NCBI GenBank assembly: GCA_034521955.1
Contig: JAXHLT010000003.1
Span: 558,001 to 622,000 of the forward strand
Source of the DNA: M55B127 sp034521955
GTDB taxonomy: Bacteria; Bacillota; Halanaerobiia; Halanaerobiales; M55B127
Length of the DNA stretch: 64,000 nt
Direction: 5' to 3'
The notes under the pieces were generated by a model. That model did no database searches. It had not been told where the DNA came from and worked only from the letters and a program-made list of their open reading frames with translations. Every line of letters begins with the position of its first letter. The first letter of the stretch is position 1. Below are positions 9,811 to 17,911 of the stretch, piece by piece. Both the position numbers and the translations under genes were made by a program.

Positions 9811-9836
9811 GTAGGCTTTTGTGACAAAAAGCCTAC
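9811..9836 (+). terminator. Hairpin after the aldolase gene, possible terminator
   Basis: GTAGGCTTTT and its exact complement AAAAGCCTAC form a 10-bp stem with a 6-nt loop between the aldolase and PHP genes. The stem ends in A/T pairs but no long T run follows on the + strand, so termination strength is uncertain. Confidence 0.55.
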
Positions 9837-9865
9837 TTAAAAATATTATATAAAAAGGTGTTATT

Positions 9866-10894
9866 ATGATTTCGAAAGTAAAAATTAAAAATAAATTTAA
9901 TAAAAAAACCTTAATAATACTACTGTCTATTTTAATATTATTAATGTTTAATCCTCTAATTAGAGCAGAGAGCATTGATATAGGGATTATTAATCCCTAT
10001 GAAGATATCAACTGGGATAATATAAATTATTATAAAGCCAATCTTCATACTCATACTAAAAACAGTGATGGCTTTCATACAACAAAGACAGTCATTGATG
10101 AATATATTAAAAACAATTATGATATTCTAGCAATAACTGATCATAATAAGTATACTTGGCCCTGGGAAGATTACGGAGTTAATGTAAACGAGTTGAAGAT
10201 TAGCCGTATTGCTGGTTCAGAAATTAGTAATACCCACCATCTTGGGAGTTATTTTAACGATTATGCTAGCAAAGAAAGAAATGAAGATATGGTATTATCA
10301 GAAATAGAAAAAAGAAATGGATTAGCAGTATTTTTTCATCCAGGAAGATACAATAAAACAATTAAGTGGTATAGTTACTTTTTTAAAGAGTATGATCATT
10401 TAGTAGGAATCGAAGTATTTAACAAAAACGATAGATATCCTAGGGATAGAAAATTATGGGATAGATTATTATTTGAATTAATGCCCGATAATCCGGTATG
10501 GGGTTTTGCTAATGATGATATGCATAATATTGCTACTGATTTTGGTTGGCATTATAATGTGTTTTTACTTACTGAAAATACAATTAAAAATATAAAGAAC
10601 GCTATGATGAATGGTCATTTTTATATCTATAATCCCCAAGAGCAAAAAGAAGCCATGCAGTTTTATATTGAAAATATAAGTGTTATTAATTCTACCATTG
10701 AATTATCAATTAAAGGGGAATACAATAAGATAGAATGGATTTCTTTTAACAGTATTACTCAAAAGAGTGAAGTAATTAAAACAGGTAATTCAATAGACCT
10801 TTCTGAATATATCTTAATAACTAACTTTATAAGAGCTAAAATAACTGGTGATAAAGGTATTATTTATACCCAACCCTTTGGAATGAAATTTTAG
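9866..10894 (+). CDS. Secreted PHP-domain phosphoesterase-like protein
   Basis: ATG 9866 follows AAAGGTG. A signal peptide is clear: Lys-rich start, then a Leu/Ile core (residues 15-29) and a likely cut near RAES. PHP metal-binding motifs follow: NLHTHT near residue 60, ITDHN near 91, a HPGR segment near 152 and the late ANDDMHN (about 215). PHP domains hydrolyse phosphate esters with a metal cluster; an exported version suggests an extracytoplasmic phosphoesterase or nuclease. The 342-aa length includes a beta-rich tail of about 90 residues of unknown role. The gene stands alone between an aldolase gene and a decayed duplicate of the aldolase tail, so it may have arrived with a local duplication. 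Confidence 0.8.
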   Translation: MISKVKIKNKFNKKTLIILLSILILLMFNPLIRAESIDIGIINPYEDINWDNINYYKANLHTHTKNSDGFHTTKTVIDEYIKNNYDILAITDHNKYTWPWEDYGVNVNELKISRIAGSEISNTHHLGSYFNDYASKERNEDMVLSEIEKRNGLAVFFHPGRYNKTIKWYSYFFKEYDHLVGIEVFNKNDRYPRDRKLWDRLLFELMPDNPVWGFANDDMHNIATDFGWHYNVFLLTENTIKNIKNAMMNGHFYIYNPQEQKEAMQFYIENISVINSTIELSIKGEYNKIEWISFNSITQKSEVIKTGNSIDLSEYILITNFIRAKITGDKGIIYTQPFGMKF

Positions 10895-10964
10895 GAGATA
10901 AACTATAATTTTTAATATTGTTTTAGATAAAAACAAAATTAATGAGATTTAACCTATATCTCCT

Positions 10965-11032
10965 AATCCCAAACGGTTAATTGAAAACAGATTAAAGCTG
11001 TAGTAAAAAAAAATAGAAGACTATAAATATGA
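10965..11032 (+). repeat. Degenerate duplicate of the aldolase gene 3' end
   Basis: This stretch aligns with 9690-9759, the last codons of the class II aldolase and its stop region, at roughly 80 percent identity by eye with small indels. The shared core is ATAGAAGACTATAAA. The copy is out of frame and not translatable, so it is a relic of a tandem duplication or of a second aldolase gene. Confidence 0.7.
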
Positions 11033-11682
11033 TCAATAAATTTAAGAATACGAACATCTAACTTCTTTAAGTTCAAACTTTATTTTAATTTTGCCTGCTG
11101 TTTCCCAATTGTATAAATAATGATTAAAATTCCTTTTGCTTTAATAAGGCATTAGGAATTTTTTGATTTTATATTTACATTTTAATTCAATAAAAGTAAA
11201 TAAGTCATTTTAATCTATTGATTTTATAAATTAGATATTTTATATAAGTCCAAATCAAAAATTTTTGGGGATTATATTATAAACTTGTACAAAAAAAGCT
11301 GACATATATTAACTAATTGACTTACTTCAGCTATTAAGATGAGCAATGCTTTTTTGGGGGTATAATTTCAAAAACTAAAAAACTATTTATTACTAATATG
11401 TTACTATTCATATACATTTTTTTATAAAGTAATTTTGCACAAGATTTGTTTTTAAACTATTAATTAATAATATTTTGATTAATTTAATTCTTTATAAACT
11501 TCTAACAAGATAAAATCTGTTTATATTAATATTTTATAATGTTATATTTAATTCAAAAATATTTTACCTAAATATATTTTATAAAATAAATATTTTATTT
11601 TGATTATTGTTATGATATAAACACTGTTTTAATAGGTTTTATAATGAATTAAATATCATATTATATCAAATAACCTATTTTT
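11033..11682 (+). other. AT-rich non-coding stretch
   Basis: No reading frame of note, tRNA-like fold or direct-repeat array is visible. It is very AT-rich and precedes the efflux regulon promoter. The stretch 11300-11330 contains AGCTGA and TCAGCT arms that could form a weak hairpin. Confidence 0.5.
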
Positions 11683-11725
11683 TTGACAAATTGTTTACTA
11701 TATATTATGATTAACATATGTTAAT
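11683..11725 (+). promoter_or_regulatory. Sigma-A promoter with ArsR-type palindromic operator (site 1)
   Basis: TTGACA (11683-11688), a 17-bp spacer and TATGAT (11706-11711) make a strong promoter. A perfect 16-bp palindrome, ATTAACATATGTTAAT, covers 11710-11725 at the -10/start region. Near-identical palindromes occur at 15329 and 16001, so a shared repressor, most simply the ArsR encoded at 15369, is inferred. Confidence 0.75.
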
Positions 11726-11931
11726 ATAATTATTGAGTTCAGCAAATAATAATTAGATATCAAATAAATTTTTATTCAATAGCTATTTAAATATTTTGTT
11801 TAATAAAGACTTCTTAAAATATGAGTCCAATAACTTTATAGTTGAAATTGGTTTGGTATTTAGCTACTGTATATTTGCTACCTATCAATTAACAGATAAA
11901 TACAATATAAATTATTCCTAATTTATTTATT

Positions 11932-11947
11932 ATTGACATATGTTCAT
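11932..11947 (+). promoter_or_regulatory. Second ArsR-type operator upstream of the TauE/SafE gene (site 2)
   Basis: ATTGACATATGTTCAT matches site 1 at 14 of 16 positions and overlaps a TTGACA element at 11933-11938. It lies 49 bp before the ATG at 11996. A -10 at the correct spacing is poor, so this may be an auxiliary operator and not a promoter. Confidence 0.5.
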
Positions 11948-11995
11948 AATATTGATAAACTTTTATCTATCATTAATGATAGGTGTGATAATAGA

Positions 11996-12784
11996 ATGGA
12001 AAGTATTATTATTTTAGGGATTATAATGTTCATAATTGCTACTTTTATGGCAATGGTTGGAAAAGGTGGAGGTAATTTTTATTTATTAGCCATGATTTCA
12101 GCTGGTATTTCAATGCAGCACGCTGCTACTACTTCACAGTTGATCATGATGACAACTGCAGGAGTCTCAATGCTTGTTTTTAATAAAAGCAAGAGAATTG
12201 ACTGGAAACTAGCTTTAGTTATTGACCCTGCAACAGATATTATGGCTTTTGTAGGCGGTTATCTAGCAGGTGGTTTTGATGATTATATTCTTAAACTTAT
12301 TTTTGCTGGTATATTAATTATTGTTTCATTATTTATGTTTTTACCAATTAAAGAGAAAAAAATAAGCTCAGAAAATAAATTTGGTTATTGGAAGCGGGAA
12401 TTTAATGGTTATAATTATGTAGTTAATTTGTGGTTTGCAATTCCTGTAGCTGCAGTAACTGGATTTTTTGCTGGCGCAATAGGAATTTCCGGAGGATCAT
12501 TTAAGGTACCATTAATGGTTTTAGCTTGTGGTGTGCCAATTACGGTTGCTGTAGGGACATCTTCAGCTATGGTTGCTGTTACAGCTTTAACCGGTTTTCT
12601 AGGACATAGTCTACATGGAAATATTAACTTAGCATTATCAATACCACTTGCTTTAATTGCAGTAGCAGGAGGTATACTTGGTAGTAAAACAGCAATTAAT
12701 ATAAATAGTAAGAATTTAAAAATTGTATTTGCTTTAATAAATACTGTTGCTGCTATATTTATGATAATTAATATTATAAAATAA
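11996..12784 (+). CDS. TauE/SafE family membrane transporter
   Basis: ATG 11996 is preferred, 7 nt after AGGTGTGA; the longer frame starts inside the operator region. The 262-aa product has about eight membrane segments in two related halves. The glycine-rich signatures GKGGGNFY near residue 22 and GAIGISGGSFKVP near 160 are the duplicated TauE/SafE motifs. Family members export or import sulfite, sulfoacetate and other small anions. Position at the head of an ArsR-controlled metal/oxyanion cluster suggests efflux of a toxic anion or sulfur compound, but the substrate is unknown. Confidence 0.85.
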   Translation: MESIIILGIIMFIIATFMAMVGKGGGNFYLLAMISAGISMQHAATTSQLIMMTTAGVSMLVFNKSKRIDWKLALVIDPATDIMAFVGGYLAGGFDDYILKLIFAGILIIVSLFMFLPIKEKKISSENKFGYWKREFNGYNYVVNLWFAIPVAAVTGFFAGAIGISGGSFKVPLMVLACGVPITVAVGTSSAMVAVTALTGFLGHSLHGNINLALSIPLALIAVAGGILGSKTAININSKNLKIVFALINTVAAIFMIINIIK

Positions 12785-12800
12785 TTGGAGTTGTAAAGTT

Positions 12801-12929
12801 TTGAGTAAACACAAAATAGGAATCCTAAGAGCAAAAGTTTATTATTACTATTTTACTTTCTGGCTTAAACTTATTTAAGAACTGAATATTGAGCCAACTA
12901 TTTCCAGACAAGACCTCAAAGAATCCTAA
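12801..12929 (+). pseudogene. Relic of a DUF2229 (2-hydroxyacyl-CoA dehydratase activase-related) gene
   Basis: From TTG 12801 the frame reads SKHKIGILRAK, YYYYFTFW, an in-frame TAA at 12876-12878, then ELNIEPTISRQDLKES and another stop. This matches the start of DUF2229 proteins, which begin K-I-G-I-P-R-A, aromatic stretch, F-W, then E-L-G-x-E-x-x-x-S. Only about 42 codons survive and the rest is gone. It sits inside the efflux gene cluster. Confidence 0.55.
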
Positions 12930-12990
12930 AAAGCTAGACTAATAGATTATTTAATTAAACAGTATTAACTAAAAGGGATGGTGATCTTTA

Positions 12991-13512
12991 ATGAATAAAA
13001 TGATTAAAAGTGCTTTATTATATATTGGAATTGCTATTGCAATTTTGGGAGTAGTTGCTCTATTTTCAGTTCCTAAAGCTGTAACAATTGGAAATATAAC
13101 TTACAATACATTTATAAAGATAAGTAAAATAATGGCCGGTATATTTTTGATAATCGGTTTAATAAAAGTCTGGGTAAGCCCAAAAATGCTTTCTAAATTT
13201 ATGGGTGAAGAAGCAGGTTGGAAGGGTTTATTACTTGTAGCTACTATTCCAATTTTTTTAGGTGGCTCACTTTTTACAATGTTTCCTCTAATGAAAACCT
13301 TAAGAGAGAAAGGGGCCTCAATTGCAGCTATTTTAGCTTTTCTAACAGCCTGGGGAGGAAAAGCTCCACTTTTACCAATGGAAATTGAATTTTTAGGAAT
13401 TAATTTTGCCATTATGCGAATAGTTTTGATAATTCCTCTAGCATTAACCGTTGGTATTTTAGGTGAGTTTATTTTAAAAAAATGGGGATCTGAAAAATTA
13501 GATGTATCTTAA
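12991..13512 (+). CDS. Half-size permease, PF03773/COG0701-like (N-terminal half)
   Basis: ATG 12991 follows GGGATGGTGAT. The 173-aa product has four to five membrane helices and the motifs FLGGSLFTMFPL and AFLTAWGGKAPLLPMEIEFLG, which resemble one half of the COG0701 (YraQ/ArsP-type) permease fold. The following gene encodes a matching second half, 70 nt downstream. In normal-length members both halves are in one ~320-aa chain, as in the protein at 16090. The two short proteins probably assemble as a heterodimer. The substrate is unknown; the cluster suggests metal, metalloid or thiol-linked efflux. Confidence 0.7.
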   Translation: MNKMIKSALLYIGIAIAILGVVALFSVPKAVTIGNITYNTFIKISKIMAGIFLIIGLIKVWVSPKMLSKFMGEEAGWKGLLLVATIPIFLGGSLFTMFPLMKTLREKGASIAAILAFLTAWGGKAPLLPMEIEFLGINFAIMRIVLIIPLALTVGILGEFILKKWGSEKLDVS

Positions 13513-13582
13513 TTATTGTTTTTAACAATTGATTTTTTCAAAATATAATTTTTTATAATAAATAAATTGGAGATGATATAGA

Positions 13583-14062
13583 ATGGATGTAGGAAATATA
13601 TATTTATTGTTAGCTGCTGTATTATTAATTATTTCTGGTATTAAAAATATTGATAAAACTAAAAAATCAGTACTTGCTAGCTTTAAAATTGCGTTAAATA
13701 TAATACCAGTTTTGTTTTTTATCTTTGTATTAATGGGTTTTATGCAAGTTTTTATTTCCAAAGAACTTATTGTCAGCTGGCTTGGTTCTAGCAGCAGCTT
13801 TATATCAATAATAATCGGAGAACTTGTTGGCAGCTTTGCATTAATACAACCTGCTGCAGTATTTCCGTTTGCTGGCTTTTTACAAACAAGTGGAGCAAAT
13901 TATGGTGCTATTCTAGGATTTGTTATGAGTGCCATTTTAATAGGAGTAGCAACAATAGCACTGGAAGTTAAGTTGTTTGGTAAAAAATTTACTATAACCA
14001 GGAATTTATTAACATTTAGTTTCATTTTTATTCTAGGATCTATTTTTAGACTTGTTTTATAA
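13583..14062 (+). CDS. Half-size permease, PF03773/COG0701-like (C-terminal half)
   Basis: ATG 13583 lies after TTGGAGATG. The 159-aa product has about five membrane helices. Its central signature GELVGSFALIQPAAVFPFAGFL and the GANYGAILGFVMS stretch correspond in position to the pore motifs of COG0701 permeases. It lacks the TPFCSCSS cysteine motif seen in the full-length paralogue at 16090. It follows the other half-permease directly and precedes the CDF transporter, all on the ArsR-controlled transcript. Confidence 0.7.
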   Translation: MDVGNIYLLLAAVLLIISGIKNIDKTKKSVLASFKIALNIIPVLFFIFVLMGFMQVFISKELIVSWLGSSSSFISIIIGELVGSFALIQPAAVFPFAGFLQTSGANYGAILGFVMSAILIGVATIALEVKLFGKKFTITRNLLTFSFIFILGSIFRLVL

Positions 14063-14141
14063 CAAATTATAATTTGAATAGTTAATAATGGTAAACTTTA
14101 CGATTTTAAAGATGAATCAAAACAAAAGGAGATGTATTAAT

Positions 14142-15035
14142 ATGGGTCATAATCATGACGAAGTTAAAGGTAAAAATTTAGTAATAACTATTGCTTTAAA
14201 TTTTATTATAACAATTGTTGAAGTAATTGGAGGAGTATTATCCGGTAGTTTATCCTTAATCTCAGATGCATTGCATAATTTTAGTGATGGTATTTCAGTT
14301 GTTATAAGCTATTTTGCTTTAAGGATGGCTAAAAAAGAAAATACTACAAAAATGACATTTGGATATAAAAGGGCAGAGATTATTGCTGCTTTATTCAATG
14401 CAGCAGTACTGGTAATTATTTCTGTTTTTCTTTTTAAAGAAGCCTATTTAAGACTAGTTAATCCCGAACCAATTAAAGGACTGACAATGATATTAGTAGC
14501 ATTAGTAGGACTAACCGCTAATACTATTTCTGTTTTCTTATTGAAAAAAGGCGCTAAAGATAGTGTTAATATCAAATCTGCATATATTCATTTACTTTCA
14601 GATGCTTTTTCATCTATTGGAGTAGTTATCGGTGGACTAATGATATATTTTTACGATGTTTATTGGATCGACCCTTTATTAACAATTATTATTGGTGTAT
14701 ATATCATGATAGAAAGTATAAAAATAATTATAGATACTGTTAAAATTCTAATGGAAGCTGTTCCAGATGATATTGATGTCCAAGAAATAAAAGATGAAGT
14801 TACAAATTTGAACTATATTAGTGATATTCATCATCTTCATTTTTGGCAGGTTAGTGATAATGATTTACACTTAGAATGTCACATTAACTTAAATCAAGAT
14901 TTAAAATTAACTAAAACAAAAGAGATTAGAGAAGAGGTTATAGATATCTTAAATAATAAATTTGGAATTAATCATGTAACTATGCAATTAGAATATGATT
15001 GCTGTCCCCAAGTTGGCTTAATCAAACAAAGATAG
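14142..15035 (+). CDS. Cation diffusion facilitator (CzcD/ZitB-type)
   Basis: ATG 14142 is the real start, placed after AAAAGGAGATG; the upstream extension is untranslated. The 297-aa product begins MGHNHD, a short His tag typical of zinc CDF proteins. Six membrane helices are evident. The transport site is seen as H45-x3-D49 (HNFSD, helix 2) and a second H-x3-D (HLLSD, helix 5). A cytoplasmic C-terminal domain follows with HHLHFWQ and a final CC near residue 290. It exports Zn, Cd or Co in exchange for protons. The neighbouring ArsR gene and shared operator fit metal-induced expression. Confidence 0.9.
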   Translation: MGHNHDEVKGKNLVITIALNFIITIVEVIGGVLSGSLSLISDALHNFSDGISVVISYFALRMAKKENTTKMTFGYKRAEIIAALFNAAVLVIISVFLFKEAYLRLVNPEPIKGLTMILVALVGLTANTISVFLLKKGAKDSVNIKSAYIHLLSDAFSSIGVVIGGLMIYFYDVYWIDPLLTIIIGVYIMIESIKIIIDTVKILMEAVPDDIDVQEIKDEVTNLNYISDIHHLHFWQVSDNDLHLECHINLNQDLKLTKTKEIREEVIDILNNKFGINHVTMQLEYDCCPQVGLIKQR

Positions 15036-15296
15036 TTGAAAACGTTTTTATAATTAAAAATACAATATAACAAATAAATTTTAAAAATCTAACTAGAGAA
15101 AATGGATAAATCAATAGATATTAATTATATTGAAATCTTTAATTTAAAAATAATTAATTTATTTACAGATATGTGTATGTTGGTCTTATTCAAAAAAGCA
15201 AGATGTGAATTATCTTTATATTAATTATTCCTATAGAGAAGGGATTAATAATAAAAATGTTAAAAAATATCATACCTTGTAATCTAAAGTTTGGTC
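15036..15296 (+). other. Non-coding spacer before arsR
   Basis: AT-rich, with no supported gene. No clear terminator hairpin with a T run is visible after the CDF gene, so read-through into arsR is possible besides its own promoter. Confidence 0.4.
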
Positions 15297-15344
15297 TTGA
15301 CAAAGAATATGATTCACAATACAATGATATTAAAATATATTAAT
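15297..15344 (+). promoter_or_regulatory. arsR promoter with autoregulatory operator (site 3)
   Basis: TTGACA at 15297-15302 and TACAAT at 15320-15325 are 17 bp apart. ATTAAAATATATTAAT (15329-15344), within longer GATATTAA/TTAATATC arms, begins 4 nt after the -10. This is the same 16-bp motif as sites 1 and 4, so ArsR autoregulation is inferred. Confidence 0.75.
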
Positions 15345-15368
15345 ATCAAAATAAAGAGAAGTGATAAT

Positions 15369-15728
15369 ATGAAAAAATTACTATTATTTTTAAAATGTTT
15401 AGCTGATGAAAATAGACTATCAATTTTACAACTTTTATTAAATGACCGGTTCTGTGTTTGTGAACTTCAGGAAATACTTGGTAAATCTCAATCAAGTATT
15501 TCACAACATTTATCTTACTTTAAAGATATAGACTTATTAATTGACGAGAAAATTAGTAAAAGAACTTATTATTCATTGAACAGAAAAAAATATGATAAGT
15601 ATCTTTCAGATCTTTTATCATTAAGTTTTGATCCTATAGAAGAACTAGATATTGAGAACTATTCAAATAGATTTGAAGATTCAAACTTTGTTATAACAAA
15701 AAATGAAAATAATAATAGTTGTAATTAA
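15369..15728 (+). CDS. arsR: ArsR/SmtB family metal-responsive repressor
   Basis: ATG 15369 follows AGAGAAGTG. The 119-aa protein is a winged-helix ArsR family member: the recognition region is SQSSISQHLSYFKDIDLL. C29 and C31 form the CVC motif in the alpha-3 position used for thiol-seeking metals and metalloids (As, Cd, Pb), with C10 nearby; a final Cys precedes the stop. Such proteins leave DNA when the metal binds. Its likely operators are at 11710, 11932, 15329 and 16001, which cover the flanking transporter transcripts. Which metal or oxyanion is sensed cannot be read from sequence. Confidence 0.9.
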   Translation: MKKLLLFLKCLADENRLSILQLLLNDRFCVCELQEILGKSQSSISQHLSYFKDIDLLIDEKISKRTYYSLNRKKYDKYLSDLLSLSFDPIEELDIENYSNRFEDSNFVITKNENNNSCN

Positions 15729-15968
15729 TGATAATTTGAATCATACTAAATAGATATATTTGTTATATATCATTTGAATTAATTTTGTTATCAATATTAT
15801 TTAATTGTAATTTATATGATAATAAATTTTAATTTTTTGTATTTGAATTAAATTGTCATTAATATATTAAGATTGTATTATGCTTACAAATACTTAATTT
15901 GAGGGATTAGACACTTATATAAATTAATACAATATTTTAAATTCTATATAAATAAATTTAAATATATC
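15729..15968 (+). other. AT-rich non-coding spacer
   Basis: No gene, repeat array or terminator with a convincing T run is seen between arsR and the next promoter. Confidence 0.4.
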
Positions 15969-16016
15969 TTGACATAATAAATATATATCTATATAATGAT
16001 ATTAGCATATATTAAT
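15969..16016 (+). promoter_or_regulatory. Promoter and ArsR-type operator of the permease-thioredoxin operon (site 4)
   Basis: TTGACA (15969-15974), 17 bp, TATAAT (15992-15997): a near-consensus promoter. ATTAGCATATATTAAT (16001-16016) starts 4 nt after the -10, exactly as at arsR. Blocking of this site by ArsR would repress the permease operon. Confidence 0.8.
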
Positions 16017-16089
16017 ATAAATCGATTGAAGACGATTAAAATTTAATATTGCAAAAAACAAAGTTTAAATATTAAAGGAGTTGTTATTA

Positions 16090-17046
16090 ATGATTGACGC
16101 ATTTGCAGATATACTTGTGTATAATTGGTTTGGGCTTGATGCAGCTACACGGCTAGGAGAATCAGTACATTTCTTTTTCTACGACACAATTAAAATTATA
16201 ATCTTATTAAGTATCATGATATTTTTTATTTCAATTGTAAGAAGTTTTTTCCCACCTGAAAAAACAAAAAAACTTTTGAGTAATTATAAAAAATTAACCG
16301 CACATTTTATGGCTTCACTTTTAGGTGTTGTTACACCTTTTTGTTCCTGTTCTTCAGTACCAATATTTATTGGATTTGTAGAATCTGGAATTCCACTTGG
16401 AGTAACATTTTCATTTTTAATTACATCACCTATAGTTAATGAGGTAGCATTAGTTATGCTATTTACAATTTTCGGTTGGAAAATAGGAACGATTTATTTA
16501 ATAAGTGGAATATTAGTGGGAGTAATCGGTGGAATTGTAATTGAAAAACTTGGTATGGAAAAATATGTAGAAGAATATGTCTATCAAATTAATGTTGAAG
16601 ATGATGAAATAGAAGAACTTGATTGGAGTAATAGATTAGCTTTTGCTAAAGAAGAAGTAAAAGATATTGTTGGGCGAGTTTGGAAGTATGTAATCATTGG
16701 TATTGGTTTAGGTGCTTTGATTCATGGTTATGCACCAGCAGAACTGCTTGCAAACTATGCTGGAGCTAATAATCCTCTTTCTGTTATTGCAGCAGTTGTA
16801 GTAGGTATACCGCTATATGCAAATGCTGTAGGTACTATTCCAATAGTAGAAGCACTTATGGGTAAAGGTGTAGCATTAGGTACGGCTTTAAGTTTTATGA
16901 TGGCAACAACAGCATTATCTTTACCAGCAATGATTATATTAAGAAAAGTTATTAAACCAAAACTAATTACTGTTTTTGTTTCAGTAGTAGGAGTTTCAAT
17001 TATAGGTGTTGGATATATGTTTAATTTTATCATGAATATAATATAG
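16090..17046 (+). CDS. Full-length PF03773 (ArsP/YraQ-type) permease
   Basis: ATG 16090 is chosen, 9 nt after AAAGGAG. The 318-aa product has about eight to nine membrane helices in two halves. The signature TPFCSCSSVPIFIGF, with Cys residues in the first half, and GIPLYANAVGTIPIVEAL in the second define the family. ArsP members export trivalent organoarsenicals; others in COG0701 are uncharacterised. The ArsR operator upstream and the small CxxC thioredoxin-like protein downstream support a thiol-reactive metalloid substrate, but this is inference. Confidence 0.88.
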   Translation: MIDAFADILVYNWFGLDAATRLGESVHFFFYDTIKIIILLSIMIFFISIVRSFFPPEKTKKLLSNYKKLTAHFMASLLGVVTPFCSCSSVPIFIGFVESGIPLGVTFSFLITSPIVNEVALVMLFTIFGWKIGTIYLISGILVGVIGGIVIEKLGMEKYVEEYVYQINVEDDEIEELDWSNRLAFAKEEVKDIVGRVWKYVIIGIGLGALIHGYAPAELLANYAGANNPLSVIAAVVVGIPLYANAVGTIPIVEALMGKGVALGTALSFMMATTALSLPAMIILRKVIKPKLITVFVSVVGVSIIGVGYMFNFIMNII

Positions 17047-17154
17047 TACAGATCATTAGTTGTTTTAAAATATTATTGATAATTTAAATAAAAAATTTTA
17101 ATAAAATAAAGATAAATACAAAAAATAAACTATTAAAAATTAGGAGTGTTAAAT

Positions 17155-17391
17155 ATGGAGATTAAAATTTATGGACCAGGATGTTCAAACTGTGTTAAAT
17201 TAGCTAATAATACTGAAAAAGCATTAAAAGAAGCTGGTGTAAATGGCGAAATTATCAAAGTAGAAGATATGAAAGAAATTGCACAAGCAGGAATTATGAG
17301 TACACCTGCACTTGGAATCGATGGAGATATAAAAGCTAAAGGAAAAGTTCCATCTGTTGAAGAGATCAAAGAATTATTAGTCAGTAATTAA
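17155..17391 (+). CDS. Thioredoxin-like small redox-active disulfide protein
   Basis: ATG 17155 sits 8 nt after AGGAG. The 78-aa protein has the CxxC active site GCSNC at residues 9-13, a cis-Pro-type STPAL segment and a thioredoxin-like beta-alpha-beta pattern. It belongs to the MTH895/TM0996-type redox-active disulfide proteins, which are commonly found beside COG0701 permeases. It may reduce or hand over the substrate to the permease. The operon ends 27 nt later at a strong terminator. Confidence 0.88.
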   Translation: MEIKIYGPGCSNCVKLANNTEKALKEAGVNGEIIKVEDMKEIAQAGIMSTPALGIDGDIKAKGKVPSVEEIKELLVSN

Positions 17392-17417
17392 TTAAAACAT
17401 TTAAATTAAATACTAAG

Positions 17418-17455
17418 AGACCGAAAGGATTTTCATAATCTTTTCGGTCTTTTTT
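17418..17455 (+). terminator. Rho-independent terminator of the permease-thioredoxin operon
   Basis: A 13-bp stem (AGACCGAAAGGAT with its complement, one G-T pair) followed by six T. Confidence 0.95.
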
Positions 17456-17494
17456 ATTTAAACCATAAAATATTAATTTTTATCTTATATAAAA

Positions 17495-17677
17495 GTGATA
17501 TATAGATACTACTTTTTAAATATAAACAAAGCAGATGAAATATATAATATAACAGTTGATCACACATTTATAATAATATCAATAGTCATAGCAACATCAG
17601 CTGGAATGTTAGCAGCATCTATACCTGCTCGCAGTTTAGCTAAATTTAATCCAATTGAAGTGATTCATAATGCCTAA
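17495..17677 (+). pseudogene. Relic of an ABC transporter permease (FtsX/MacB type), C-terminal end
   Basis: The last 40 residues include SAGMLAASIPARSLAKFNPIEVIHNA, the usual ending of FtsX-like ABC permeases (A-x-x-P-A-R-x-A-x-x-x-P-I-E-x-I). The preceding hydrophobic stretch is the final membrane helix. No ribosome binding site or rest of the gene is present, so this is a fragment left by deletion. Confidence 0.65.
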
Positions 17678-17791
17678 CATTGTAGAAACAAATAATTTTT
17701 CATGATAGCGTTAATATTTTAAAGCAATTTCCGTTTTGATCAAGTAGAATTAGTTCGTGGTTTGAAAATATTTTTAAAATGGAGGTTGGCA

Positions 17792-17911
17792 ATGAAAAAA
17801 TATGAATATAAATGTGCATTTATTCTAGGTATGGGTAAAAAAACAACTAAAGAATTAAATGTATATGTTCAAGAAGGTTGAAAGTTAGTAATAACATATT
17901 GACCTTAACAT
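17792..17911 (+). pseudogene. Relic of a DUF4177-like small protein gene
   Basis: ATG 17792 follows GGAGG. It reads MKKYEYKC, LGMGKKTTKELN, VQEG and then TGA where DUF4177 proteins normally have the Trp of G-W-E-L-V; the codons after it read KLV. A TGG-to-TGA change followed by loss of the 3' part explains this. It is a dead gene beside another relic. Confidence 0.5.

Noticed and set aside
10892..10963. TTAGGAGATA / TATCTCCTAA arms as a terminator of the PHP gene
   Set aside because: The loop is about 50 nt, no T run follows, and the left arm looks like an ordinary AG-rich stretch.
12415..12834. 139-codon minus-strand frame over the TauE/SafE gene
   Set aside because: Antisense shadow of a membrane protein gene; no ribosome binding site.
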